From the NCBI RefSeq assembly GCF_900141755.1, contig NZ_LT670844.1:7288501-7352500 (forward strand): a stretch of 64,000 nt of DNA, in the 5' to 3' direction. The translations under genes were made by a program, and so were the position numbers. The DNA is from Bradyrhizobium lablabi. GTDB lineage: Bacteria > Pseudomonadota > Alphaproteobacteria > Rhizobiales > Xanthobacteraceae. The notes beneath the pieces were generated by a model. The model searched no databases. It had not been told where the DNA came from and saw only the letters and a program-made list of their open reading frames with translations. Numbering within the stretch: the first letter of the stretch is position 1; the number at the start of each line of letters is the position of its first letter. Of the stretch, positions 16,745-25,537 are shown in pieces.

Positions 16745-16954
16745 ATGTCCTCTCGTTCACAGTCGAGCACGCAGGATGATGACGGGTTGGAAGCCGCCGT
16801 GGACCAGGCGATCACGGCCTGCGGCGGGGACGTGCGCGCCACGATCCGCGCGCTGATCGTTGCCAATGATTATCTGGAGTCCGAGGTGAGCGAGCTGATG
16901 AAGGCCGTTTCGCACGCCTATACCCGCGGCAGATTTCACACCTATTCGGGCTGA
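16745..16954 (+). CDS. Conserved small hypothetical protein
   Basis: 69-residue hydrophilic protein, no signal peptide. Predicted largely helical: an acidic N-terminus with DDDGLEAAVDQAITACGG, then 'VRATIRALIVANDYLESEVS', and a C-terminal aromatic 'YTRGRFHTYSG'. Proteins of this form recur across rhizobia without a known role. The ATG at 16745 is used; the in-frame upstream ATG at 16733 adds only four residues. Confidence 0.6.
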   Translation: MSSRSQSSTQDDDGLEAAVDQAITACGGDVRATIRALIVANDYLESEVSELMKAVSHAYTRGRFHTYSG

Positions 16955-17026
16955 CGTGCCGCTGACGCGAATGAGAGAACTCGCAAGTCTGATAAGACTG
17001 CCGATATAGACCGTTGCCTCCCGTTC

Positions 17027-17053
17027 GTTTTGCTGTACGACGGAATTGTTACG
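17027..17053 (+). promoter_or_regulatory. 27-base motif shared with 14047-14073
   Basis: Matches the block upstream of the phosphodiesterase at 23 of 27 positions. It ends 78 bases before the pccA start codon and has the same plus-strand orientation as pccA. Confidence 0.4.
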
Positions 17054-17131
17054 TCTGCCCCCGCGTGCCAGATTGCGGCCCTGTCCCGCTAGGCAAAGTC
17101 CCGCCCCAGAGGTTTTCAAGTAAGCAAGCAA

Positions 17132-19147
17132 ATGTTCAAACGAATTCTGATCGCCAATCGCGGCGAGATCGCCTGCCGGATCATCAAGACTGCCCGCCGC
17201 ATGGGAATAGAGACGGTTGCGGTCTACTCCGAGGCCGACCGCGACGCGCTCCATGTCGAAATGGCCGACGATGCCGTCCTGATCGGACCGCCGGCCGCGG
17301 CCGAGAGCTACCTCTTGATGAACAAGATCATCGAGGCCTGCCGCAAGACGGGCGCCGAGGCGGTGCATCCCGGCTACGGTTTCCTGTCCGAGCGCGAAGC
17401 CTTTCCGCGCGCGCTGTCCGAGGCCGGTATCGTCTTCATCGGCCCCAATGCCGGGGCGATCGCCGCCATGGGCGACAAGATCGAATCGAAAAAGGCCGCA
17501 GCGAAGGCAAAAGTTTCGACGGTGCCGGGCCACCTCGGCGTCATCGAAGACGAAAAGCATGCAGTGAGAATCGCCGACGAAATTGGCTATCCCGTAATGA
17601 TAAAAGCCTCCGCCGGCGGCGGCGGCAAGGGCATGCGGATCGCGCATTCGAAGTCGGAAGTGGCGGAAGGGTTCAACCTCGCCAAGGCGGAAGCCAAGTC
17701 CTCGTTCGGCGACGATCGCGTTTTCATCGAGAAGTTCATCGTCGATCCCCGCCACATCGAGATCCAGGTGCTGGGCGACAAGCACGGCAAGGTGATCTAT
17801 CTCGGCGAGCGTGAATGCTCGATCCAGCGCCGCAATCAGAAGGTGATCGAGGAAGCGCCGTCGCCGCTGCTCGATGAAACCACCCGCCGCCAGATGGGCG
17901 AACAGGCGGTGGCGCTGGCGAAAGCCGTCAATTACGATTCCGCCGGCACGGTCGAATTCGTCGCCGGCCAGGACAAGAGCTTTTTTTTCCTCGAGATGAA
18001 CACCCGCCTGCAGGTCGAGCACCCCGTCACCGAGTTGATCACCGGGATCGACCTGGTCGAGCAGATGATCCGGGTCGCCGCCGGCGAGAAGCTCGCGTTG
18101 GCGCAAAAGGACGTCACGCTGACCGGCTGGGCGGTGGAGACGCGGGTTTATGCCGAAGACCCGTTCCGCAATTTTCTGCCGTCGATCGGCCGGCTGGTGA
18201 AATACCGGCCGCCCGCTGAAAGCACCGCGGATGGCATCACCGTGCGCAACGACACCGGCGTGCAGGAGGGCGGCGAGATCTCGATCTATTACGATCCGAT
18301 GATCGCCAAACTCGTCACCCATGCACCTTCGCGGGCGGCTGCCATCGAGGCGCAATCGACCGCGCTCGATTCGTTCTACATCGACGGCATCCGCCACAAC
18401 ATTCCGTTCCTCTCGGCGCTGATGAACCATCCGCGCTGGCGCGGCGGCAATCTTTCCACCGGCTTTATCGCGGAAGAATTTCCGAAGGGGTTTGCGGTCC
18501 GAACCCCCGAAGGCGAGATCGCGCGACGCTTGGCCGCGGTCGGGGCTGCGATCGATCATGTGATCGGCGAGCGCAAGCGGCAGATTTCGGGCCAGATGAA
18601 CGGCCGGCTGGTGCAGCGCGAGCGCCGCCGCGCGGTGTGGCTCGAGCGTGACGAGATCGCGCTCGATGTTGCCCGCGAGGCGGCCGGGATCGCGGTACGG
18701 TTTGTTGGCGCCGACGGCACGCTCGGCGCACCGCATCTTCTGGTCTCGCCCTGGGTGCCGGGTGACCCGGTTTGGCAGGGCACCATCGACGGGCATATCG
18801 TGGCGATGCAGGTGCGCCCGATCGCCAACGGCTTTCGCCTCGCGCATCAGGGGTTCGAGGTCGCGGTCAACGTCTTCACGGAGACCGAGGCTACGGCGGC
18901 GCGGCTGATGCCGGTCGGCGCCAAGGCTGATACCGGCAAGAAACTATTGTGTCCGATGCCCGGGCTCGTGGTGTCGATCGCTGTGACCGAGGGCCAGGAG
19001 GTCAAGGCCGGCGAGACGCTCGCGGTGGTCGAGGCGATGAAGATGCAGAACGTGCTGCGCGCCGAGCGCGACGGCACGGTGAAGAAAATCCACGCCGCCG
19101 CCGGCGCGACGCTGGCGGTCGATGCGCTGATCTTGGAATTTGCGTAA
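17132..19147 (+). CDS. pccA: Acetyl/propionyl-CoA carboxylase alpha (biotin carboxylase) subunit
   Basis: 671-residue biotin-dependent carboxylase alpha subunit. Biotin carboxylase domain: 'ILIANRGEIACRIIKTARR' at the start, the ATP-grasp glycine loop 'KASAGGGGKGMRI' near 153-165, and the catalytic 'EMNTRLQVEHPVTE' near 287-300. A linker (BT) domain and a C-terminal biotinyl domain follow, with the biotinylated Lys in EAMKMQN near 636. It carboxylates biotin for transfer to propionyl-CoA (or another acyl-CoA), feeding methylmalonyl-CoA. The beta (carboxyltransferase) subunit is not in the window, so the pair is not adjacent here. A dispersed repeat follows the stop. Confidence 0.95.
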   Translation: MFKRILIANRGEIACRIIKTARRMGIETVAVYSEADRDALHVEMADDAVLIGPPAAAESYLLMNKIIEACRKTGAEAVHPGYGFLSEREAFPRALSEAGIVFIGPNAGAIAAMGDKIESKKAAAKAKVSTVPGHLGVIEDEKHAVRIADEIGYPVMIKASAGGGGKGMRIAHSKSEVAEGFNLAKAEAKSSFGDDRVFIEKFIVDPRHIEIQVLGDKHGKVIYLGERECSIQRRNQKVIEEAPSPLLDETTRRQMGEQAVALAKAVNYDSAGTVEFVAGQDKSFFFLEMNTRLQVEHPVTELITGIDLVEQMIRVAAGEKLALAQKDVTLTGWAVETRVYAEDPFRNFLPSIGRLVKYRPPAESTADGITVRNDTGVQEGGEISIYYDPMIAKLVTHAPSRAAAIEAQSTALDSFYIDGIRHNIPFLSALMNHPRWRGGNLSTGFIAEEFPKGFAVRTPEGEIARRLAAVGAAIDHVIGERKRQISGQMNGRLVQRERRRAVWLERDEIALDVAREAAGIAVRFVGADGTLGAPHLLVSPWVPGDPVWQGTIDGHIVAMQVRPIANGFRLAHQGFEVAVNVFTETEATAARLMPVGAKADTGKKLLCPMPGLVVSIAVTEGQEVKAGETLAVVEAMKMQNVLRAERDGTVKKIHAAAGATLAVDALILEFA

Positions 19148-19151
19148 TATC

Positions 19152-19232
19152 GTCATTCCGGGGCGATGCGAAGCATCGAACCCGGAATCTCGAGATTCCG
19201 GGTCTGGTGCTAACGCACCATCCCGGAATGAC
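19152..19232. repeat. Dispersed palindromic repeat, copy 2
   Basis: Nearly identical to the element at 10365-10447, differing at two adjacent bases in the 'GGTGCTAACGCACC' hairpin (GG to AA). It sits between pccA and the oxaloacetate decarboxylase gene. Confidence 0.9.
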
Positions 19233-19256
19233 AGTAAGTCCTAAAGAGGTTCCCCG

Positions 19257-20123
19257 ATGACTTTCCAAAAGCGCCGTGTTGCCTTGCGTTCGATCCTGTC
19301 GGGATCGACGTGCATTCGGCCCGGCTCGGTCTATGACGCGATATCGATCCGCATTGCCGAGGACCTCGGTTTTGAAGTCGGCATGTTCGGGGGATCGGTG
19401 GCCTCGCTCGCGGTGCTCGGCGACCCCGACGTCGCGCTGATCACGCTGACGGAGCTGGCCGAGCAGATGCGCCGGATGTCGCGCGCGGCAGCCTTGCCGG
19501 TTCTGGTCGATGCCGACCATGGCTACGGCAACGCGCTCAATGTCCGCCGCACCGTGGAGGAACTGGAAATTGCGGGCGCCGCCGGCCTCACCATCGAGGA
19601 CACTTTGCTGCCGCAGGCCTTTGGGCAGACTGCGACGCAACTGATTCCGCTTAGCGAAGGCGTCGGCAAGATGAAGGCGGCGCTCGATGCGCGCGACGAT
19701 CCGGAGTTGGTCATCATCGGCCGCACGGGTGCTGCATCGATCACCTCGCTCGATGATGCGATCGCGCGCGCCAAAGCCTATGAGGCGACGGGTGTCGATG
19801 CGCTGTTCGTCACCGGCATCAAGGCGCGATCCGAACTGGAGGCGATCGCCCGTGCGACGACACTGCCGATCGTGCTCGGCGGCGCGCCCGAAGAAATGTC
19901 CGATCTCGGTTACCTCGCTTCGCAACGGGTGCGGATCGCGCTGCAGGGCCATGCGCCGATCGCCGCCGCGACGCAGGCGGTCTACGAGACGCTCAAAGCC
20001 TTGGGCGAGGGCCAGTCACCGAAAAGCCTGAAGGGCCTGGCGTCCTCCGAACTGACCGGGCGCGTGATGCGCGATGCGGACGTCAAAGCGCGCAGCGCTG
20101 AGTTTCTCGGTCTGAAGAAATAG
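19257..20123 (+). CDS. Oxaloacetate decarboxylase (PEP mutase/isocitrate lyase superfamily)
   Basis: 288-residue soluble enzyme. The fold and motifs match the PA4872-type oxaloacetate decarboxylases: 'RPGSVYDAISIRIAEDLGF' near residue 20, the Mg-binding 'DADHGYGN' (about 83-90), and LTIEDTLLP (about 113-121). It lacks the KKCGH signature of isocitrate lyase. The reaction is oxaloacetate to pyruvate plus CO2. It immediately precedes acyP, whose ATG follows its stop codon directly, so they are co-transcribed. Its position after pccA suggests a link to C3/C4 acid metabolism. Confidence 0.85.
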   Translation: MTFQKRRVALRSILSGSTCIRPGSVYDAISIRIAEDLGFEVGMFGGSVASLAVLGDPDVALITLTELAEQMRRMSRAAALPVLVDADHGYGNALNVRRTVEELEIAGAAGLTIEDTLLPQAFGQTATQLIPLSEGVGKMKAALDARDDPELVIIGRTGAASITSLDDAIARAKAYEATGVDALFVTGIKARSELEAIARATTLPIVLGGAPEEMSDLGYLASQRVRIALQGHAPIAAATQAVYETLKALGEGQSPKSLKGLASSELTGRVMRDADVKARSAEFLGLKK

Positions 20124-20423
20124 ATGAGCGACGCGATCCGCCACGTGACGATCCGGGGCAGGGTGCAGGGCGTCGGCTACCGCGCCTGGGTCGAGCACCG
20201 GGCCCAGGCGCACTTGCTCGAGGGCTGGGTGCGCAACCGCAGGGACGGCAGTGTCGAGGCGGTGTTTGCGGGGCCTGCGGATGCCGTCGCCGACATGGTT
20301 GCGTTATGCCGTCGCGGGCCGTCATCGGCGCGGGTCGATGCCGTGCAGGAGGAACCCGCTGGTCCCGACGCGCTGAAGCTGCGGGCGGCCGGCGAGCGGT
20401 TTTCGGTACTCCCGACAATTTGA
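20124..20423 (+). CDS. acyP: Acylphosphatase
   Basis: 99-residue acylphosphatase that hydrolyses carboxyl-phosphate bonds. The phosphate-binding loop 'GRVQGVGYR' carries the catalytic Arg (about residue 20) and [12 protein letters not shown] carries the catalytic Asn (about 38). The start codon follows the preceding stop with no gap, so translation is probably coupled. The length is typical for the family plus a short tail. Confidence 0.93.
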   Translation: MSDAIRHVTIRGRVQGVGYRAWVEHRAQAHLLEGWVRNRRDGSVEAVFAGPADAVADMVALCRRGPSSARVDAVQEEPAGPDALKLRAAGERFSVLPTI

Positions 20424-20457
20424 CGAAAATCACCGCCAAGCGGGCGCACCGGGCCTG

Positions 20458-20486
20458 TTGACTTCCGTCTGTTTCTGTCAGATATT
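20458..20486 (+). promoter_or_regulatory. Sigma70-type promoter for the GbsR/MarR operon
   Basis: TTGACT (20458-20463), a 17-base spacer and GATATT (20481-20486). Transcription starting about seven bases downstream would begin at or next to the A of the start codon at 20493, giving a leaderless mRNA; no ribosome binding site is visible upstream of that ATG. Confidence 0.6.
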
Positions 20487-20502
20487 TCTGTCATGACAGA
20501 AA
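20485..20502. promoter_or_regulatory. 18-bp palindromic operator over the regulator's start codon
   Basis: TTTCTGTCATGACAGAAA is a perfect palindrome containing the ATG of the GbsR/MarR gene. A further half-site TTTCTGTCA lies at 20472-20480 inside the promoter spacer. Position and symmetry suggest autoregulation. Confidence 0.7.
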
Positions 20503-21050
20503 TAACAGCCAAGAAGAAATTGCCGGCCGCGGTCGAACGGTTTGTCCTGCATTGGGGCGACATGGGCGACGAATGGGGCGTCAATCGCTCGGTGAGCCAG
20601 ATCCACGGGCTGCTTTATTTGTCCGAAGCCCCGATGACCGCCGACGATATCGCGGACACTTTGGGCATGGCGCGGTCGAACGTCTCCAACTCCATCAAGG
20701 AGCTGTTGGCCTGGAATTTGATCCGGCGCGTGCCGATCCTCGGCGACCGCCGCGATCATTTCGAGGCCGAAACCGATATCTGGGAGGTCGCGGCGCGGAT
20801 CGCCGCCGGCCGCAAGGTGCGCGAGATCGACCCCGCGGTCGAAGCGCTGCGCGCCTGCGTCACCGACGCCGCCGACGATCCGACGATGAGCCCGGTTGCG
20901 AGCAAGCGGCTCAAGGAAATGCTGGCGTTCACCGAATTGGTCGACCGCTGGTATACGCAAATGTTGACCGTGCCACGCCCGAGACTGGTCGCCTTGATGA
21001 AGCTCGGCGAAAAGATCGTCAGTTTCCTGCCGGCAGGGAAGTCCAGGTAA
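20493..21050 (+). CDS. GbsR/MarR-family transcriptional regulator
   Basis: 185-residue DNA-binding regulator. The winged-helix domain (about 35-90) includes 'MTADDIADTLGMARSNVSNS' as helix-turn-helix and the wing 'RRVPILGDRRDHFEAETD', the GbsR signature. The C-terminal helices should dimerise. The start codon lies inside an 18-bp palindrome just after a sigma70-type promoter, so the protein probably represses its own operon. The genes downstream (DUF4166, TIGR01777 protein) follow at +9 bases and with a 4-base overlap. The inducer is unknown. Confidence 0.88.
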   Translation: MTEITAKKKLPAAVERFVLHWGDMGDEWGVNRSVSQIHGLLYLSEAPMTADDIADTLGMARSNVSNSIKELLAWNLIRRVPILGDRRDHFEAETDIWEVAARIAAGRKVREIDPAVEALRACVTDAADDPTMSPVASKRLKEMLAFTELVDRWYTQMLTVPRPRLVALMKLGEKIVSFLPAGKSR

Positions 21051-21074
21051 AGCGTAAGCGTGCTGGGGCGCATC

Positions 21075-21746
21075 ATGGCGTTGCAAGGCAAACACTCCAG
21101 GCTTCCCGCGCCAACCGTTCCCGATCAAAATATCGTCCTCGACGATTTCAGATTCCGCGCGTTGCTGTGCCGCGACGATTGGGAGCGCTTGCCGCCGGCT
21201 ACAAGGCGACGTTTCTCAAAGCGTCTCGCCGGGGGCGAGACCACCGTTTACGTCGGCGAGATCGTCGAGGCGAGGTTCGCTCCGGTCGGCTGGTGGCTCG
21301 CCCAGGCGGCGCGCCTGATTGGTGGACCGCTGCCGACCGGAAGCGAAACCCGTGTTCCGATGATCGTGACCGTGACCGAAGATGTGGCGACGAGCGGGCA
21401 GGTCTGGACCCGCATCTGCGCGCGCAGGCAGGGGTTTCCGCAGGTCATTCATTCATCGAAGCGCTTCGCGGGACCGACGGGTCTGGAGGAGTATGTCGGA
21501 TGCGGCCTGTGCATGGCGCTGCGGATCCTGGTCGATGGACAAACCCTGTTGTTTCGCAGCGCGGGTTACTTTCTGCAGCTGGGGCGTCGCAGGCTGCGGC
21601 TGCCGGCGTTCCTGACACCCGGCGTTCTCACCGTTGGCCATACCGACCTCGGCCGCGGCGAATTCCAGTTCACGCTCGAAATCGTTCATCCCCGCTTCGG
21701 CACGCTCATACGTCAGTCTGCCGTGTTCAAGGAGGCATCGTCATGA
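21075..21746 (+). CDS. DUF4166 domain protein
   Basis: About 223 residues. The region from 'WERLPPATRRRFSKRL' onward resembles DUF4166, a domain of unknown function often located next to or fused with saccharopine-dehydrogenase or TIGR01777-type proteins. There is no signal peptide; a hydrophobic patch WWLAQAARLIG lies near residue 75. An in-frame GTG at 21060 is an alternative start. It is the middle gene of the GbsR/MarR operon and overlaps the next gene by ATGA. Confidence 0.75.
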   Translation: MALQGKHSRLPAPTVPDQNIVLDDFRFRALLCRDDWERLPPATRRRFSKRLAGGETTVYVGEIVEARFAPVGWWLAQAARLIGGPLPTGSETRVPMIVTVTEDVATSGQVWTRICARRQGFPQVIHSSKRFAGPTGLEEYVGCGLCMALRILVDGQTLLFRSAGYFLQLGRRRLRLPAFLTPGVLTVGHTDLGRGEFQFTLEIVHPRFGTLIRQSAVFKEASS

Positions 21747-23182
21747 CCTCACCGTATCTCTGGACGTTGATCGCCATTCAGATCGCGATGGGCGCGTTCG
21801 ATACGCTTTATCATCACGAAATGACGGAGCGGCTGGCCTGGCGGCCTTCGCAGCGGCATGAGCTTCAGCTCCATAGCGTGCGCAACGCGCTTTATGCGCT
21901 GCTGTTCCTGACGCTCGGCTGGCTGGAGGTTCACGGCATCTGGGCGATACTGGTGATCGCGGTGCTTGTCGTGGAAGTCGTCATTACGTTGATGGATTTT
22001 GTCGAAGAGGACATGAGCCGGAAACTTCCGGCGAGCGAACGGATCAATCACACTTTGCTGGCGCTGAATTACGGCGCCATCCTCGTATTGTTGCTGCCGA
22101 TCCTGATCGAATGGGCCGGCGACGCAAGCGCCGTCAAACCTGCGTATCACGGTTTTTGGAGCATCCTTGCCGCGGTGTCGGCCATTGGCGTCGGCGTTAG
22201 CGGCTTACGTGATTTCGCGGCATCCAAACGTCTGGCGCGAATGACCCACGCACCAGCCGGCGGCCTCGCCAAAGAATTGTCCGGACGGCAGACCGTCATG
22301 GTCACCGGCGCAACCGGCTTCATCGGCAGCCGGCTTGTCGCGGGCCTCACTGAGGCCGGTCATCAGGTCATCGCGCTGGTCCGAAATCCGGCCAAAATTG
22401 ATCTGCTGCATCCGCCGATCACCCTGATTACCAGCCTCGATCAGCTGCCGCCCGATGCCAAGATCGATGCGATCGTGAATCTGGCGGGTGAGCCGATCGG
22501 CAACGGGCTGTGGACCGAGGCCAAGCGCCGCAAGATGATCGATTCCCGGATCGGGATGACCGAGGACATCGTTCGCTTGATCGCGCGCCTCGAGCGCCGG
22601 CCCGCGGTGCTGGTCAACGGTTCGGCGATCGGCTGGTACGGTCTGTGGCAGGATCAGCCCTTGACCGAGTCGGCAAAGGCCCATGCGTGTTTCAGCCATG
22701 AACTCTGCGATGCCTGGGAGAAAGCGGCAAGCCGCGCGGCAGAACATGGCGTGAGGGTCGTCTACTTGCGGATCGGTCTGGTCGTCGGCACCGAGGGCGG
22801 GTTGCTGACGCGGATGCTGACGCCATTCGAATTCGGACTTGGCGGCCCGATCGGATCGGGACAGCAGTGGATGTCATGGATCGAGCGCGACGATCTGATC
22901 CGCCTGATCGTTCATGCCGTCGCAAGGCCCGATATCAACGGACCGATCAACGCGACCGCGCCGATCCCCGTCCGCAACATGAAATTCACCGAGGAGCTCG
23001 GCCACCGGCTTGGGCGCCCCGCGATATTTCGTGTTCCGGGAACATTGCTTCATTATCTGGCCGGCGATTTTGCGGACGAACTTCTATTGGGCGGGCAGCG
23101 CGTGATCCCGAACAAGGCCTTGAGCAGCGGTTTTGTGTTTCGGCATGAAACCCTGCGCAGTGCTTTCGAGGCCATTCTGTAA
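21743..23182 (+). CDS. Membrane-fused TIGR01777-type NAD(P)-dependent epimerase
   Basis: 479-residue protein with two parts. Residues 1-165 contain about four membrane segments and a His-rich first cytoplasmic loop (LYHHEMTERLAWRPSQRHE). From about 180 the protein is a TIGR01777 (YfcH-like) extended SDR: NAD-binding 'VMVTGATGFIGSRLVAGL', active-site-region 'VNGSAIGWYG', and the family C-terminal end 'LLGGQRVIPNKALSSGF'. The substrate is unknown. AAGGAGG lies eight bases upstream and the ATG overlaps the DUF4166 stop, so translation is coupled. The membrane fusion is longer than the roughly 300-residue soluble YfcH. Confidence 0.85.
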   Translation: MTSPYLWTLIAIQIAMGAFDTLYHHEMTERLAWRPSQRHELQLHSVRNALYALLFLTLGWLEVHGIWAILVIAVLVVEVVITLMDFVEEDMSRKLPASERINHTLLALNYGAILVLLLPILIEWAGDASAVKPAYHGFWSILAAVSAIGVGVSGLRDFAASKRLARMTHAPAGGLAKELSGRQTVMVTGATGFIGSRLVAGLTEAGHQVIALVRNPAKIDLLHPPITLITSLDQLPPDAKIDAIVNLAGEPIGNGLWTEAKRRKMIDSRIGMTEDIVRLIARLERRPAVLVNGSAIGWYGLWQDQPLTESAKAHACFSHELCDAWEKAASRAAEHGVRVVYLRIGLVVGTEGGLLTRMLTPFEFGLGGPIGSGQQWMSWIERDDLIRLIVHAVARPDINGPINATAPIPVRNMKFTEELGHRLGRPAIFRVPGTLLHYLAGDFADELLLGGQRVIPNKALSSGFVFRHETLRSAFEAIL

Positions 23183-23237
23183 GGGAGCCGTCGGCGCGGG
23201 ATTTGAATTTGCGGCGAACAGGAGTATCCGCGTCCCC

Positions 23238-24092
23238 TCAGGTCGCCGCAACCACGCTCCGGAATGTTGCCGCTAGCGTCCGCAGCGCGGCGAGTTTTAA
23301 GGGCTCGCTGACCTTCGAATGCAACATCACCTTGGAGAACCCAAGCTGCGGCAATCCGTTTGCGGGTCCGATATCGACCATGCCCGGTGGCGCGATCCGC
23401 CGCGCCAGGGGCGCGACCGCGAGGCCCGCGAGCGCGGCCGCGATCACCGCCGTCACGCCGCCGCCGACAAACGCCTCGTTCCACTCGATGCCTGACTTTT
23501 CCAGCGCGCGAACCGCGGTCGCGCGCACCCCGCAAGGTGGCGCCAGCGTCGCCAGCCGCAACTTTTCGCCGCGGTGCCATTGCAGCCGCGGCGCAGCGAA
23601 CCAGCCGAATTCGTCCTCGGTCAGCTTCTCGCCGCCGCGCCGGCTGCCTTCCTGCCGCACGATCACCGCGTCCAGATCTCCGCCATCGTAGGCTTCCAGC
23701 AGGCTGCGCGAAAAACCGATGCTCACCGCGAGCGAAAGCTGGGGGGACACCGCATGTAGCCTTTCGAGCAGAGGCACCAGTTCCGGACCCGCGGCATGAT
23801 CACTGATCCCGAGCGACATCTGCTGCCGGGCCGGCCGCTCGCCCGACAAAGCGCGATCGTGGGCCTCCATCAGGGCGCGCGCCGAATCGAGAAACCCCAC
23901 ACCGTCGGCCGTCAACCTGACCGCACGCGGCGAGCGTTCGACCAGCCGCTTGCCGGTCACGGCCTCGAGCCTCTGCAGCTTCATGCTGACGGCGGCCTGG
24001 GTGGTGCCGAGCGCTTCCGCTGCGCGGGTAAAGCTTTGCAGTTCAGCCACCAGCAGGAAGGCCTGTACCGTAGAAATATCGAGGGTGGTCAT
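23238..24092 (-). CDS. LysR-family transcriptional regulator
   Basis: 284-residue LTTR. The helix-turn-helix (about 16-40) reads 'FTRAAEALGTTQAAVSMKLQ'; an effector-binding domain follows from about 90. It is divergent from the tautomerase gene about 120 bases away, the usual layout for an LTTR and its target. The shared gap contains AT-rich sequence with TATCAT/ATAGATA-type elements that could include the LysR site, but no unambiguous T-N11-A box was fixed. An in-frame ATG at 24116 is an alternative start. Confidence 0.88.
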   Translation of the reverse strand: MTTLDISTVQAFLLVAELQSFTRAAEALGTTQAAVSMKLQRLEAVTGKRLVERSPRAVRLTADGVGFLDSARALMEAHDRALSGERPARQQMSLGISDHAAGPELVPLLERLHAVSPQLSLAVSIGFSRSLLEAYDGGDLDAVIVRQEGSRRGGEKLTEDEFGWFAAPRLQWHRGEKLRLATLAPPCGVRATAVRALEKSGIEWNEAFVGGGVTAVIAAALAGLAVAPLARRIAPPGMVDIGPANGLPQLGFSKVMLHSKVSEPLKLAALRTLAATFRSVVAAT

Positions 24093-24209
24093 CTTATCAT
24101 CACGAACAGTTATCATTACTATTTATATAGATAAGATACCAAAATGATGCGGGCGGGTCTAGGTTTATTGCACGCAATCAACCGCGTGCCGCTCACTAGG
24201 AGAACGATC

Positions 24210-24638
24210 ATGCCGCTCATCACTGTCACTTATTCGAGCCCGCGCACCGCGCCGTCGCTGAAGGCCGACATTGCCGCCGCCGTCTCGGAACTCACCGCCC
24301 AAATCCTGCACAAGGATCCGAAGGTCACGGCGATCATCGTCAAGTCAGTCGACGCGGCCGACTGGTTCGCCGGCGGCAAGTCGCTCGCGGACGAGAGGCT
24401 CGCCAGCTACTGGCTCGACATCCACATCAGCGAAGGGACCAACACCAAGGACGAAAAGGCGGCCTATCTCGCGGCCATGTTCAAGCGCATGGGCGAATTA
24501 CTCGGGCCGCTGCACAATGAGAGCTATCTCCACGTCGACGAAGTCCGGGGTGATGCCTATGGCTTTGGCGGGCTGACGCAGGAGCGTCGCTACATCGCCG
24601 GCAAGCTCGAGGTTTCGCCGCAACGCGCCGCTAGATGA
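24210..24638 (+). CDS. Tautomerase superfamily protein
   Basis: 142-residue 4-oxalocrotonate tautomerase-type protein. The initiator Met is followed by Pro2 (MPLITVTYSS), the catalytic base of this superfamily after Met removal, which fixes the start. AGGAG lies about seven bases upstream. It is longer than the 62-residue classic enzyme and resembles the two-module tautomerases of 130-145 residues. The substrate is unknown. It is probably regulated by the divergent LysR gene. Confidence 0.82.
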   Translation: MPLITVTYSSPRTAPSLKADIAAAVSELTAQILHKDPKVTAIIVKSVDAADWFAGGKSLADERLASYWLDIHISEGTNTKDEKAAYLAAMFKRMGELLGPLHNESYLHVDEVRGDAYGFGGLTQERRYIAGKLEVSPQRAAR

Positions 24639-24741
24639 AGCAAAGCCCAAATCGTCGTTTACGAACAGATGTGCACCACAGCGGTGGATGTGTTCATTCA
24701 CGGCCTCGGCGCGCTTCGGTCCGAGCCAGCCTGAAGGCCCC

Positions 24742-25467
24742 CTAGACTGTCGCTACCGGCAGCCGCGCTTCCCGCGGACCGAACACTTCCTCGAAGGCTT
24801 GCCGGAGCGCGATGTCGACGTCCGCCATGGTCAGGACATGGCCGAGATCGGCAAGACTGGTGACGCCGTAGCGCGGATCGACCACACCACAAGGTACGAT
24901 CGCGTCGAAATGTGCAAGCTCCGGCTCGACATTGATCGCGATGCCGTGGAACGACACCCAGCGCTTGAGCCGCACCCCGATGGCGGCAATCTTGTCTTCG
25001 AAGTCTTTGCCCTTGTCTGGCCGCTTCACCCAGACGCCGACGCGATCCTCGCGCCGCTCGCCGCGTACATTGAAAGCCGCCAGCGTCCGGATGATCCATT
25101 GCTCCAGGGCGGCAACATAGGCCCGTACGTCAGGCCGCCGCCGCTTGAGGTCGAGCATCACATAGGCCACCCGCTGGCCGGGGCCGTGATAGGTGAGCTG
25201 CCCGCCGCGGCCGGTGGCAAATATCGGAAACCTCGGCTCCAGCAGGTCCGAGGCCTTGCCGCTGGTCCCCAAGGTGTAGAGCGGGGGGTGTTCCAAGAGC
25301 CAGACCAGTTCCGGCGCGCTGCCGGCCGCGATCTCCGCAACCCGTGCCTCCATGGCCGCCACGGCCTCGGGATAGGCGACCTGGGAGCCGGAAATCCGCC
25401 ATTCGACCGCGCCGCAAGCAGGGCCCGCGAACGTCGTCAAATCAAGGCTTTGGCGGTCATTAACCAT
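24742..25467 (-). CDS. lipB: Octanoyl-[ACP]:protein N-octanoyltransferase
   Basis: 241-residue lipoate biosynthesis enzyme transferring octanoyl from ACP to lipoyl domains. Motifs: '[15 protein letters not shown]' (about 57-71), '[15 protein letters not shown]' (about 88-102), the catalytic Lys in '[12 protein letters not shown]' (about 159-170), and the catalytic Cys in IVPCGV (about 194). It is cytoplasmic. It is divergent from the fliN-like gene. Confidence 0.95.
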   Translation of the reverse strand: MVNDRQSLDLTTFAGPACGAVEWRISGSQVAYPEAVAAMEARVAEIAAGSAPELVWLLEHPPLYTLGTSGKASDLLEPRFPIFATGRGGQLTYHGPGQRVAYVMLDLKRRRPDVRAYVAALEQWIIRTLAAFNVRGERREDRVGVWVKRPDKGKDFEDKIAAIGVRLKRWVSFHGIAINVEPELAHFDAIVPCGVVDPRYGVTSLADLGHVLTMADVDIALRQAFEEVFGPREARLPVATV

Positions 25468-25537
25468 TGGCTAACCATAACGTGGTGATCTCTCCTAAAG
25501 GCAATTTTGCAAGCGTCAGTCGGTCCAGGTTCCGGAA

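Noticed and set aside
16757..18847. A 696-codon minus-strand open frame across pccA
   Set aside because: It is antisense to the well-supported pccA and results from high-GC codon bias; its translation is Arg/Ala/His-rich with no motif.
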